This document shows positions 1 to 10,380 of a stretch of DNA of 64,000 bases, piece by piece. Position 1 is the stretch's first letter, and the number at the start of each line of letters is the position of its first letter. Under the pieces are notes generated by a model. It was not told the DNA's origin and did no database searches. It worked only from the letters and a program-made list of their open reading frames with translations. Source of the DNA: Sipunculus nudus (taxonomy: Eukaryota > Annelida > Sipuncula > Golfingiida > Sipunculidae); the NCBI GenBank assembly GCA_026874595.1, contig CM049310.1, positions 17,892,058-17,956,057 on the forward strand. The letters run 5' to 3'. The position numbers and the translations under genes were made by a program.

Positions 1-75
1 GTTTTTTATCAACTACGACAGGAATGTTTAATTGACTTAGGAAGTTGGAGGATGTTTGGCTGGATTTTCTTGACA
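1..75. other. Flank downstream of arginine kinase copy A
   Basis: This stretch follows the shifted stop of copy A on the minus strand. No AATAAA is seen on that strand within these 75 bases, so the 3' UTR end and polyadenylation site of copy A lie beyond the window. Confidence 0.5.
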
Positions 76-266
76 TCATAGAATAGTGCAGAGTTTGCTT
101 TTGGATTTGCCGAGGGATTTACTAGACAGGGCATCTTCTATTAAGAGAATGATGGAGACGCCTCTTGCCATCTCACACACGGCTTGGTACTCTGTCAGAC
201 CCAGACGACGCTTGTTGGAGATGTCGTAAACACCGCCCACACTCTCAGTGTGCTCACCATGGATTC
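76..266 (-). pseudogene. Arginine kinase copy A exon 6 (stop shifted)
   Basis: It begins after CTTTTAG and encodes [20 protein letters not shown] through IILLIEDAL. Copy B then reads SK and TAA. Here one base is missing, TAA is out of frame, and the reading continues [16 protein letters not shown] to TGA at 78-76. Confidence 0.87.
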
Positions 267-1421
267 CTAAAAGGAAAACAACAGATAATTACCATAAACA
301 CTTGGAAAACAACAGATAATTACCATAAACACGTGGATTGTTTATAGTTACATGGTTTTATATGCAATTTACGCTCCGGAGGCAGCGGAAATCTTGCGCT
401 TCTAAAGGGGTCTTTACACAGAATAGCGACCTTTCTGCCTTCCGTGTGCGACCACAAAATTTACCAGGTCGTCGTAAGAGGCTCAAAGAAGGCAGAATGG
501 TTGCCAAGGTCGTTCAAAGGTGGTACATAGGAGTTTCAGGTATCGCCATGGACCCCATGGTCGCCGTGAGTTTTTGAACATGTTCAAAACAATCGCACAA
601 AGGTCGCCGAGGTGATGGGTTGCTCAAAGGTGGCTCAAAGGAGGCAGAAGGGAGGCACAAGCATTGCCGTAGTTGTAGAATGTGGCACAGGGGAAGCAGA
701 GGGAAGGCAGGCAAGAAAATGCTCGTATGCTGTATTTTGGGAGGTTCAAGGGAGGCACAAGTATCGCTGAAACGGTTATGGAGCAATTACACAGAAACAG
801 GATTTTCTGGGGTTAGGCGACCATTGAGCGTTCCTAAAAGGAAAACAACAGATAATTACCATAAACACTTGGAAAACAACAGATAATTACCATAAACACG
901 TGGATTGTTTATAGTTACATGGTTTTATATGCAATTTACGCTCCGGAGGCAGCGGAAATCTTGCGCTTCTAAAGGGGTCTTTACACAGAATAGCGACCTT
1001 TCTGCCTTCCGTGTGCGACCACAAAATTTACCAGGTCGTCGTAAGAGGCTCAAAGAAGGCAGAATGGTTGCCAAGGTCGTTCAAAGGTGGTACATAGGAG
1101 TTTCAGGTATCGCCATGGACCCCATGGTCGCCGTGAGTTTTTGAACATGTTCAAAACAATCGCACAAAGGTCGCCGAGGTGATGGGTTGCTCAAAGGTGG
1201 CTCAAAGGAGGCAGAAGGGAGGCACAAGCATTGCCGTAGTTGTAGAATGGAGGCACAGTGGTCGCGCTGGTGGCACAGGGGAAGCAGAGGGAAGGCAGGC
1301 AAGAAAATGCTCGTATGCTGTATTTTGGGAGGTTCAAGGGAGGCACAAGTATCGCTGAAACGGTTATGGAGCAATTACACAGAAACAGGATTTTCTGGGG
1401 TTAGGCGACCATTGAGCGTTC
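264..1421. repeat. 567-base tandem duplication beside the copy A exon 6 acceptor
   Basis: Bases 264-830 recur at 831 onward with a constant offset of 567. The second unit has one 21-base insertion (about 1248-1268). Each unit opens with TTCCTAAAAGG, so the exon 6 splice acceptor (minus strand CTTTTAGGAA) is duplicated. Each unit also has an internal 31-base doublet (AACAACAGATAATTACC) and a degenerate minisatellite rich in CAAAGGTGGC and GGAGGCA. The short open frames here are duplicated by-products of the repeat. Confidence 0.93.
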
Positions 1422-2983
1422 TGGTCATTTTTGGTTGCTCAAAGGTGGCACAAAGGTGGCAGCCCTGTGTAAAGGGGCCTTAAAGAAGCTACTGATTTTG
1501 CCGCTGCCTGCATGGTATAACCATTTATGATACATTTAGACACCATGTGGTGGGTTGTTGTCTGGCAGTCAAACAAATGCCAGTTATTAACACTCGACAG
1601 GCCTCATGGCTCCGCCCAAAGCTGCGCTTCAAGTGCGCTTCAAGTGCACTTAAGTGGTTACTCTTAGTAAAAATAGTCGAATTTTAATTGCTCCCTCTAC
1701 GTTCTAGCATCAGGGACCGATTCGATTATGACATTACGACTATGTTAGCGAGGCCATGTATACGGTGCTAGCAAAGCGGAAACCAGCCATCGAGGTGTGC
1801 AGGGAGCCAATGTTGTTCAAGAACATTTCGTTTGCAGCTCACCGGCCGGGCACCCTAGCTATATGCACAAGGACCAGTGAAAACCACGTGTCGGGTGATT
1901 CTCTCTGAGCCTGTGCCAAAGACTGTGGCCTATTCAAACGGTTGCCGGGGCGATAAGGTGTCACTCAAAACAAATGTTACAACAGTTGCTCCGTGTTAGA
2001 CCCAGTTGTGGCTCTGTTGTAGCAGCAGCTGGGTTTTGCTCCGTGTATTCCTCGCTTGCCTGGTAAACCTCTTGCTGGCAACACGGCCTGATAATTATGC
2101 AGATTCCTTGTCGCATCAGTTGCGTGTCGCATATCGGTCATTGTTTACACGCAGTCAAGAGGACTATTTATGGAATAAGTTTATGGTCTAGCTCATACAC
2201 AATGGCCTCTTCAACCCAACAAATTTGCCAAAAGCATTTATATTTGCTATTTATAAATCATGTGGCCATATCAGCTAAGCGTAGAGGTCGTTTCTTCCAG
2301 CACAGGGTGACTTCTGATTGGACCAAAATACAGTGCTCCCCTCTAGTGTAGCGATTCAGGATTCGAGGTCAAAACAAACAGCGCTTACGATATAGGTAGT
2401 AGGCCCATAGGTAAAGCGCTGTGTAAAGAGCATATATGCAATTAGGCAACACAATGTATTACACGACCTCATCGTTCCAGTTTTTCTTTTTTTTTTTTGT
2501 TTTAGGGGCCAAATGGAGCCTGAGAACTTGGTTCTAAGTAATGTTGCTTATTTGTGCTCTTATCCGGAGTCCTTAGCATATTATTTCATTTCCTACAGAT
2601 TTAATTGAAACATGAACTAAATTTTGTGTTGATCACATGCATCTCTCAAAGAATTAAGACGGTTTGGCTTCCACTGGCAAGCTTGCAAAATAAACAGAAA
2701 AATACCACCCGATCTACCCAGTGTCTGTTTAGAAATTTATTGTTTTTGTGTGGCCTTGATGTCCCTTTGGAGTTCTAATAACTCCAGGTTGTCTCATTCT
2801 TTTTTTTTTTTTTTTTTTTTGCTACAGGAAGAGTGAGATGACATTGCGATAAATGTACAATAAAGAAATACTATCCAGTTTTTCTAAGTTTCTTCATCTC
2901 CATACATTTATTTTGTAATAAAAGACAATTTATAAAGACAGTGGTTTCTGAATTGTAAAAATATACATGTATATCGTACTGAC
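1422..2983 (-). other. Rest of copy A intron 5
   Basis: This is non-coding intron DNA. The CAAAGGTGGC-type minisatellite continues to about 1470. There are poly(T) runs at about 2485-2498 and 2801-2820, which may be minus-strand poly(A) tails of old retroposons. I see no exon-like segment. Confidence 0.6.
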
Positions 2984-3164
2984 CTCTGACTTGCAGGTTC
3001 AGGTGTTTGCAGATTTCGTCAAAGTTTGGCAACTGGGAAGCCTTGGGGATCCTAGCGTGCACGCTGGCTCTCATGGTGGTTCCCAAGTTGGATGGACAGA
3101 AGGTCAGGTAACCATAGCGATCATGGTGGGCGAAAGGCAGAGTCTTTTCCATGTGGTTGATGGC
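2984..3164 (-). pseudogene. Arginine kinase copy A exon 5
   Basis: This 181-base exon runs from ACCCAG| to AGAG|GTCAGT. It encodes [20 protein letters not shown], then the CPSNLGT signature with the reactive Cys, and ends NLQVRG. It differs from copy B by one residue (Leu for Met). Confidence 0.9.
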
Positions 3165-3704
3165 CTGGGTAAGCGAGACAGACATATTAGTGTCACTATT
3201 CACAGGGTATTATAATACTTTCTTTATGAAATGGCCATTCAAGATTTCAATTGATAGGTCAGAATAACAATATAAATTTGGTCAACAATTTACTTTTGTA
3301 CGTATACTCGCACATGTTGCCTAATCAGTCGATCATTTAGTTTGTACAACACTTATTTTTTTAATTAATGGTAGATTTAGACAATGGTAAGAATATTAAA
3401 GCTGGCCAAAATTTAAGGTTGCACTCATTCATGGTACTTATTTCATTGTTAAAGAAATTTTTTAATACTAGCGAGGCAAAAAAGTCTGTCAAAAATTGGA
3501 TAGTGGTAATCTGTAGGAACTCTAGGCAAAGAAAATGAAAAAAAAAGTAAAAAAGCCATGCTATTTTATAGGCACTTAATTAATACCGGTTCAACAGAAT
3601 TGTTATAATATACCTTTTTTATTAAATCACAATACATATACAAACATGTCTCATTGTGTCAAATGTATTATTAATCGACACCGTGATACTCCTTTCATAT
3701 TTAC
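3165..3704 (-). other. Copy A intron 4
   Basis: AT-rich intron of 540 bases, against 380 in copy B. The first ~50 bases next to exon 5 are still alignable with copy B. There is no other recognisable feature. Confidence 0.7.
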
Positions 3705-3870
3705 CTTGATCAGTCTCCTGTAAACCTCGGCCAAGTTACCGCCCATCTGCATGGAGATAAACCTGAGATGATCCTCCTCGTTGCACCAGGTCAGGAAGGT
3801 CTTGCTTTTGTTGAAGAAGATGCCACGACCGTTGGGCCAGTCGTTGTAGCCACCGGCAGCGCGGAGGAAC
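3705..3870 (-). pseudogene. Arginine kinase copy A exon 4
   Basis: This 166-base exon runs from TTTCAG| to AAG|GTAAAT. Its product, from [19 protein letters not shown] to EVYRRLIK, is identical to copy B. I count three base differences, all synonymous. It contains the CNEEDHLR motif with the substrate-binding Glu. Confidence 0.9.
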
Positions 3871-3995
3871 CTGAAACCAACAGACGTAGACTTTAACACG
3901 CTTTTTGTCTATTAAGCATGCGAGCTTCGCCTGCTTGGCCGATTGGTTGTTGGTTTTAGTATTGCAAAGTGTACATGTGGCAATACAAAATAAAA
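3871..3995 (-). other. Conserved intron 3 block next to exon 4, copy A
   Basis: About 125 intron bases match 20090-20215 of copy B with roughly eight differences, far more similar than the rest of the intron. The block includes CCGATTGGTTGTTGG and an imperfect hairpin, GTATTGC ... GCAATAC. Either gene conversion or regulatory constraint could explain it. Confidence 0.6.
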
Positions 3996-4169
3996 AAAAC
4001 GCATTTTCTTACAGCACGTGCGTTTCAAAGGTATCACTTAGTGTTGTCTGATATTTTACCTTAGAATTCATTTTTGTTTAAAGGACATTTGCCCAATGAA
4101 GACTACAATTCTGCTCTGATCTCTCTCTCCCTCTCCCCCCCCCTCCCCCCCCCCCCCCTTCTTCTTTGA

Positions 4170-4450
4170 TTATACTACTATGACTAGAATTATAACCACT
4201 ATTTATTTTACATGGATTGTACAACTAGTAAAAATAACTAATACGAGACACTCTCCATGGAACGGATGGTGGCGTTCGGTCGTCTGTCAAGGTGGAGGAA
4301 ACCGGAGAGCCCGGAGAAAACAACTGACCTTTGACGGCCGGCCGGGCTACTTGAAACTACTTTCCCGTGGATCTAAAATGTGTCGCCAGAGGAGAGAGCC
4401 GGGCGTTTTACAACTAGTAGGCCCCCACTACTTCTACTACTACTACTTCT
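4170..4450 (+). mobile_element. SINE-like interspersed repeat in copy A intron 3
   Basis: The sequence has CTCCATGGAACGGATGGTGG, resembling a decayed A box, then GGTGGAGGAAACCGGAGAGC and CCCGGAGAAAAC, a motif common in molluscan interspersed repeats. Related sequence lies at 42215-42262 and 51125-51290. It is absent from the homologous intron of copy B, so it was inserted after the duplication. A (CTA)n tract follows, and a (CT)n/(C)n tract precedes it at 4120-4160. Confidence 0.5.
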
Positions 4451-4641
4451 ACTACCTCTACTATAATACTTCCTGCATTGTCACTTGCTTTGGAATCACA
4501 GATTCTTTTTAAAGACAAGCCCTTATGACAATTTAAAATACGGAAAAGATGTATCTCCTTTTTAAAGGTCAATTAATTTGTTGAAGATTTTGCCTTGCTA
4601 TATGTGTATCGTGTCTTGTTAAAAGATTGATTGACGTTTAC

Positions 4642-4779
4642 CTGTCGTGGTCGTTGAAGAGGAAGTGGTCATCTACGAGTTTCCTTGTCCATGCCCTTCA
4701 GCGGGTGGTATGTTCCAGCCAAGTCGCCCGGCAGAGTAGCTAGGGCGTTCTTCACACGATCTTCAAGCTCCAATCTGTC
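4642..4779 (-). pseudogene. Arginine kinase copy A exon 3 with 11-base deletion
   Basis: It starts after TTTACAG and ends GACAG|GTAAAC, as in copy B. It encodes DRLELEDRVKNALATLPGDL and continues to GMDKETRR followed by TGA. Against copy B, eleven bases are missing between the codons for MDK and [12 protein letters not shown]. The latter peptide is still encoded, but in a different frame, so this exon holds the disabling lesion. Confidence 0.88.
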
Positions 4780-5070
4780 CTGTAAAAAGAAACACATACA
4801 CGTAAGTCCTAATCCGGGGATAATTTCGGTGCCATGTCGGGAGAAATATGTCACTACAACTTGGATCATTAAGACCCCGGCGTATAAAATAATTTTTTTT
4901 TTGCTATTCAATCGAAAATATTCAAGACGCTGCAATTGGAACATTTCATATGTTTGTCTGAAGAATTTATGTTGTAAGCATTGCTGCAGAAAGACATTTG
5001 ATTCTTTTTACGAAAAGTCCGGTAACGGAATAATATTGATTTTTTTAACATTTGTTTAAATTTATATTAC

Positions 5071-5342
5071 CTTGTTCTGAATAACAGGTGGAAAGGCAAA
5101 ACCTTCAACGCTACGACCGACGCGCACCCTGGTGGAGACCACGTACTTGCCGCCAATGTCAAGGTCGCCAAAATCAAGGTTGTCCAGGTTACCAAACGTT
5201 GGTGCAGGATGAGAAATCTCTTCGATATATGCAGGTACTTTATGGTAATCCCTGATGACGGGGTCGAGGGCATCACGGAACACATCGTAAGCCTCGGGGT
5301 CAGAAGCATAGATACCAACACCGCTGTCTAGGTTGGCAACAC
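5071..5342 (-). pseudogene. Arginine kinase copy A exon 2
   Basis: This 272-base exon starts after TTGCAG and ends AAG|GTAATA. It encodes [20 protein letters not shown] through STRVRVGRS (ATP-phosphate-binding arginines) to PPVIQNK. The first roughly 100 bases at the acceptor side are nearly identical to copy B, while the rest diverges more, with eight amino-acid differences overall. Confidence 0.9.
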
Positions 5343-7449
5343 CTGCAAGGTCAAGGACACCGTCATATAACTAAAGTATGAAAATTAGAAATAAAATATT
5401 CATGATAATGCAAAATAAATCATACAACAGAGCAGGGCCATGTATTTAATGAAGAATAGAAACGATTATCTAGAGGAAACATCAAAGCTGAAAAACATCA
5501 GGAATAGCTTAAAAAAATAAATATATTTTATTGCTAAAACTGTTTGTATAATCTTTTCATCACAATGTATAGAATAGTTTACAATGTATATCTACATACA
5601 CATGACAGATGTACATACACAAACACAAACATGGAAGAATATCCCTTTGTGCTTACACCTAATCAGCTAATTGGCCTTAAGTTTAACAGTGTGTGCAATA
5701 ATAATTATATAAGGATGGATACCCGGTGTCGTGCATCCGACAGCTGGCTGTGCATGATTATGAACATATAATATAGATACATATATGTCATATTAAAGGA
5801 TTTAACTTCCCTGATATCTTTAATGGGAGAAAGAGGGCTGCTGAGCTAACTGAACCTTGACATAATTATTTTTGCAAATTTAGCTAATGTTGATATTTTC
5901 TGTGAATCATCATAACTGAACAGCGTTGAACATGCAGTACCAAGCCAGAAAAACAGTTAAATAAATTGCCGCTAGATGGCAGCTACTACGAGAAAACGTT
6001 CCACACTTCATATTTATAGGCAGTATTTCTGTGAGCTAACGCCAACAAAGATATATTTCATCGACTCAGAGACACTATTCCAGGCATTAAAAAACGACAT
6101 ATTTCTCAAATTTATTGACAAATATAATAACGAAGGACCTGTCCGGTGAAAATTGACATAATTCTGTTACACTAACTTATTTGTGAAATTTTTGTGTTCC
6201 CACTCTAATTCTTTCTTTCCCTCTTTGTTCTCATCCGCCGCCGAATTCTTGTTCTCCCTCGTGTGAACACCTGTTACTTTATACTTAACGTTTATTTCGC
6301 AGTTAAAGACCCATTCAGTTTACTCCGAATATAACAGCATAGCTTAGTTTCTGAACGATGCCCCCCCCCCCCCCCCACACACACACGAACATCCTTCCGT
6401 ATAGTCTAAAGACCACAACCGGGCTTTTCAGAGACCCATTATGATATAGATATGCAGAGAGAGTGTAAGTTAAAAATGATTCAACTTATCGACAGAAAAC
6501 AAACTATTCAGTCAAAGTTATCTACTGTGCGGGAGAGCACCACTCAACAGTATAGTATATATAGTTTATAGTAACCGGAACAAACTGGTGTACTAGTCAC
6601 AGGGAGGCTAATGAGCTGATTAAAAGGAACCAATTAGAGAGACATCTAATCACATACGTGCCATGGCTCGTTTATGGATGGATGACTGGGCACACATACT
6701 CAGTCCAGGAATCGTCAAAATATGTTACTCTACAGGTCTGTTATATAATATATTATATAATATTATATTATATTGTATTGTATTGTATTATATAATATTA
6801 TTTATTTTTATTTTATATTGTATTATATTTTGTAATATTTTATTATAAAATTATTGGTACAAAGCCATGTTTGTACAAACTTTTACAATAAGTGTGACTT
6901 CTATCAATATAAAACTATAACGGAATTCCAATGGAATTATGTATATAGTATGCTGGATTCTCAGTTATACAATTTCCGGTCTCTTCAAATTAGCCGATGC
7001 ATTTTATTTCAAGAATTACATTTTTACCTGTATTGTTATTAAATATGAATTCTTCTATTTAACAAGCACAAGTGAATAAATTATATGTATCTAAAAATTA
7101 TCTTTAATTTGTTTTAAATAATATTTGTTAAAATATTACTAATCAGGAATAAAGGACTTTAAGGTCAGTTGTAAAATAAGCATATTGTTTGTACTTTTTT
7201 TCATTCAGATAACATCCATGTAAATAATAAAATCAATATCTTAACAAGGTCAGCGGAAAGAAAATGGAAAATTAAATGGTAAAACCAATTTGAAATGCAG
7301 GTTACATGCCTCTATAAATCATATCAAATTATGAACAAATTTCAAAGCCGAACGAGATTAAACATTTTCACTTCACAACCAGAAATATTTTGTTAGCTTT
7401 CGTTTGTTATAAGTGATGATTACTAAAAAAATTTTTATTTCAAACTTAC
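5343..7449 (-). other. Copy A intron 1
   Basis: This 2.1 kb intron compares with 17.0 kb in copy B. It is mostly AT-rich. A C tract followed by (CA)n lies at 6361-6386, and a TATTA/TATTG low-complexity run at 6738-6850. No internal exon is recognised. Confidence 0.7.
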
Positions 7450-7603
7450 CTGAACGCATGCATGCTGCCAGGGTACCTCCGAGGCTTGTCTTGGTTTCCT
7501 TGTACTTTTCGACTACTTCAGGGGTGACGTGTTTTTTTAATAAAGATTTACAATCTTCAGCCGCGAAAAGTTTCTCGCTGAGTTCCTTTAGTTCAGGATC
7601 CAT
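7450..7603 (-). pseudogene. Arginine kinase copy A exon 1
   Basis: It encodes residues 1-51 plus one base of codon 52, starting [18 protein letters not shown]. The ATG lies in an AAAACATGG context, and an in-frame TAA sits four bases upstream, which fixes the start. It ends CAG|GTAAGT. It differs from copy B exon 1 at four residues. Confidence 0.9.
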
Positions 7604-7800
7604 GTTTTAATTTATTTGTGAGAATAAACGAAGCAGCAACGGCTATTCAGAAACCCTTCACAACGACTTCTGCCCAGAAAACCGAAGGTTGGGTTTTATA
7701 ATTCCACGGGCAGCCGGCGCCCAACGAAGGCAGGTTTGTACCTGAACTTCCCAGGTAACGGCTTTGTCTCCATGGCACAGAGCTGATCCTTCCATACAAA
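7604..7800 (-). promoter_or_regulatory. Proximal promoter and 5' UTR of copy A
   Basis: A TATAAAA box lies at 7700-7694 on the minus strand, about 95 bases before the ATG, so transcription should start near 7665-7670. The segment aligns with 39450-39660 of copy B. Shared words include TTTGTATGG (7800-7792), GGAGACAAAGCCGTTACCTG near 7750-7772, ACAAACCTG and TTCGTTGG upstream of TATA, and GCAGAAG near the expected start site. The core promoter was duplicated with the gene. Confidence 0.7.
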
Positions 7801-9442
7801 GCAAGTAATAAACTAATTAATCTATCATTTATACAGTTGTACAGCCTGTCTGAATCAACCCTGAACCTTCGTTTAAATCAATAACCTTACCAACTCCATG
7901 TGCCGAAGTAAGCAGAGGTTACGTGTTCATGCACCCATGGTTTTCTGTCAAGCCGTCAGTTTGTCTGTCTACATCTGGGGGTGGGTGGATAAATATTGTA
8001 CCGGATCTGAGTGCAGATCCATGATTTGGTGGAGGCATGCGCTCCCTGAATGTTCTCATCGTTTCGCATGCAGCGAGGCGTGCACTGAATATTGTATTCA
8101 CCGTCTTGCAGCAGAAAACAATTAAATGCTTTGGAAAAACAAAGAAACTGAGCAAATAAACTGTTTAGGAATTGTTCAATATAGCTTAAGAACAAGAAAA
8201 GGTGTATATAAACTACTGTTTTCTTCACTGACATAAGCTATTAGTTTTGGTCTCCCGTGCCAAATCCGTAACCCTTTAGCCTTATTTTTTTAAAGAAAAG
8301 GCGTAGAGCTTTTTTATGGCACTGTATTGGACGAAAATGAAGGTAAATATATACGATCAGAATGGTTTGTTATTATTAAGCTTCTGGATCTTAGGTTTAT
8401 ATACAGGGCTAGGAATAATCCGGAAGTCACAAGAAACTGGAGCTAGCGAACCTCTGTGGTTCCGGTGGGAGGTCGTAACTCAACCCCTTCACCATTAGAC
8501 TCTGTCCTACCTAACCCCTTATAGTTGCTGTCCGCGAAAATTAGCCATGCAATGGCTGTTAACAGGTGCTAAATTGCATAAAAAACAATTGTCAATCAAA
8601 AGCGTTTTAGTCAAGTTTTTTTTATATATAATTTTGCATAGCATAATCTTTTTATTTTTTATATAGATATGTGGCGTTTCGGACAGACAGTAACAGGAGG
8701 CGCTAACTTATAAAATGACTGAAAATATTAGGACATTTTTACCCTATATCAGATATGGAGGTTAAACGATATATACTGACACATCCTGTTTGTTTATCAT
8801 TCCATGGTATATTTAAAGAAAATTATTGACAGTTATTACAGAACTACAGCAGAATGTTTGCAAACTAATACCAGAGCCAACTATATGGTCTCTGGGCTTG
8901 AGTGGTCGCTAAAGTTCAATTAATCATTTAGTCCAAGACTGGAACTAAACTTTAACTATTAGAACTGCACATATCCATAATTACAACTGCACAGTTTCCT
9001 TGACAAAAGCACAAAAAGATAACATATGCACGTAGAAATATACCCGGTATCATTCTTATTATAGTTTATTAAACCATTTAGTTCTTATGATGGCAATTTT
9101 TTTTTAGAAATGTAAAAGCTTCCATTCTTTATGTTGATTGATATAATTCTTAATCTAAGTATGTGTACAGCTGCAGAGTTTCAATTTCGGATTGGGACTA
9201 TGTGACAGGGCGGTATAGCACTCGCTTCCTTTCATTTTATTTCTTTATCCTGGTGTCACTCAAGCCCGGTGTCTACCACACCTGCGGGTCCTTGGTTTGT
9301 AACCATCCCCATTGCTAGATTATAACACCGAGAACCCCCCCCCCCCCCCACACACACACACATACACTCCAAAAAGACGCACTCGTTTGTGACTGATACA
9401 CAGCTGTTGGGCACAGCCTTGGGTTGGGATCGACTTCAATTA
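7801..9442. other. Upstream flank of copy A
   Basis: There is no convincing gene. It contains the 24-base element, scattered T and TA runs, and at 9338-9365 a C tract followed by (CA)n. A tRNA-like stretch (9200-9290, ending CCTTGGTTTGTAACC) could be an old SINE fragment but is too decayed to call. Confidence 0.5.
8249..8272 (-). promoter_or_regulatory. 24-base distal element shared with copy B
   Basis: Plus-strand GGTCTCCCGTGCCAAATCCG followed by TAAC. It matches 39972-39995 with one mismatch, 646 bases upstream of the copy A ATG (523 in copy B). The flanks on either side are largely not alignable. It is a candidate enhancer or factor-binding site; the core TTTGGCA resembles an NF1 half-site. 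Confidence 0.5.
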
Positions 9443-10380
9443 CAGTGAAACCCCTCTATAGCGGACAGTCACATGACCAGACGATTTGTCCGTTATAGCG
9501 ATCCTGTTGTGGCCAGATGTCCGTGTCCTAGGCGAGGGACATAAGCATTCATGAAAGACTGCATTTATTTTTGAGATTGTTATATGAATTTTGAGATTGT
9601 TATATGAATTTATTGGGTCATTAACATCATTATTTGATGGAGAATGTAGGACTTACAGATACGCCCTGTGTATCGACACATTTCCGATATATCCGTCAAC
9701 ATTCTTAATAAATAAGTCTTTTCGTTATCTTGAAAGAATCACAGATCAAATGAAATAATTTTTTTATATCTTTCATAAAGGTAGTTATGCAATCTCAAAG
9801 TGATAAAAGGTGTATAGATTTGTAGTCTACGTTCCTTGTAATGGGTCTTTTTTTATAGGATCGGCAAAACAGGTGAAAATGAATGTCGTTGATCACTTTT
9901 GATCTCAAGCTCAACCCAATCCGGGTCCGGCGGGAATTCATGACCCGTGACCATTCATTTGTGTGACATCTGACAAATAGGTTATCATCCGCGGTCCCGG
10001 GCAAATGAGAGAATAATTACGCCCGAAATCAGGATGACTATTTCACTTCAATTAAAGCTCTGCATAATGGGAACTGCGAAAAGTTTTTGTTTCAGATTAC
10101 AGCCTTTGAGGTAATATAGATAAATATCCTCTGTCTTATTTCCATAACTACATGTCTAAATAATGAAAACAATTTTATAAATGAGAAGCTTATTAGAAGC
10201 AGAACATAATGACAGGTACACAATAATTGTCCTCCCACTGGCTAAGTTGTCCTGAATAGCGGGATGTCCACCCTATATAGAGGGACCCATAAAGTAGTGA
10301 AAACGTTTGATCGTGCCGAAGACTGTCCGAAACACGGGGTGTCTGCACCAGAGGAGTGTCCGCAGCCCGGGGATTCACTG
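9443..10380. mobile_element. Degenerate Tigger/pogo-like non-autonomous DNA transposon
   Basis: The left end reads CAGTGAAACCCCTCTATAGC then GGACA, preceded by TA. The right end, reverse-complemented, reads CAGTGAATCCCCGGGCTGCG then GACA. This is the terminal type of Tigger/pogo elements, which insert at TA. A second CCCTCTATATAGGGTGGACA-like end lies inside the right part (about 10263-10290). No transposase frame survives in the 938 bases. TA is not present immediately after the right end, so the boundary or the duplication has decayed. Confidence 0.55.

Larger units (their letters stand above)
76..7603 (-). pseudogene. Arginine kinase copy A, frameshifted (six exons)
   Basis: Phosphagen kinase paralogue of copy B, read on the minus strand as join(7603-7450, 5342-5071, 4779-4642, 3870-3705, 3164-2984, 266-76). 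All splice sites are GT-AG and the phases match copy B. An intact product would phosphorylate arginine with ATP in the cytosol. Exon 3 is 138 bases against 149 in copy B: after the GMDK residues, 15 bases are replaced by 4, so the frame shifts and meets TGA three codons later, giving a predicted product of about 178 residues without the catalytic Cys domain. Exon 6 has a further 1-base loss just before the normal TAA, so its local frame runs 14 codons past the copy B end point. Exons 4 to 6 otherwise keep open frames and nearly identical protein. A recent pseudogene is most likely. A segregating null allele or assembly error is possible. The TATA box and start context are intact, so it may still be transcribed. 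Confidence 0.8.

Noticed and set aside
338-1483. Duplicated open frames of 79-98 codons
   Set aside because: They repeat exactly with the 567-base duplication and lie in an intron minisatellite, with frames on both strands.
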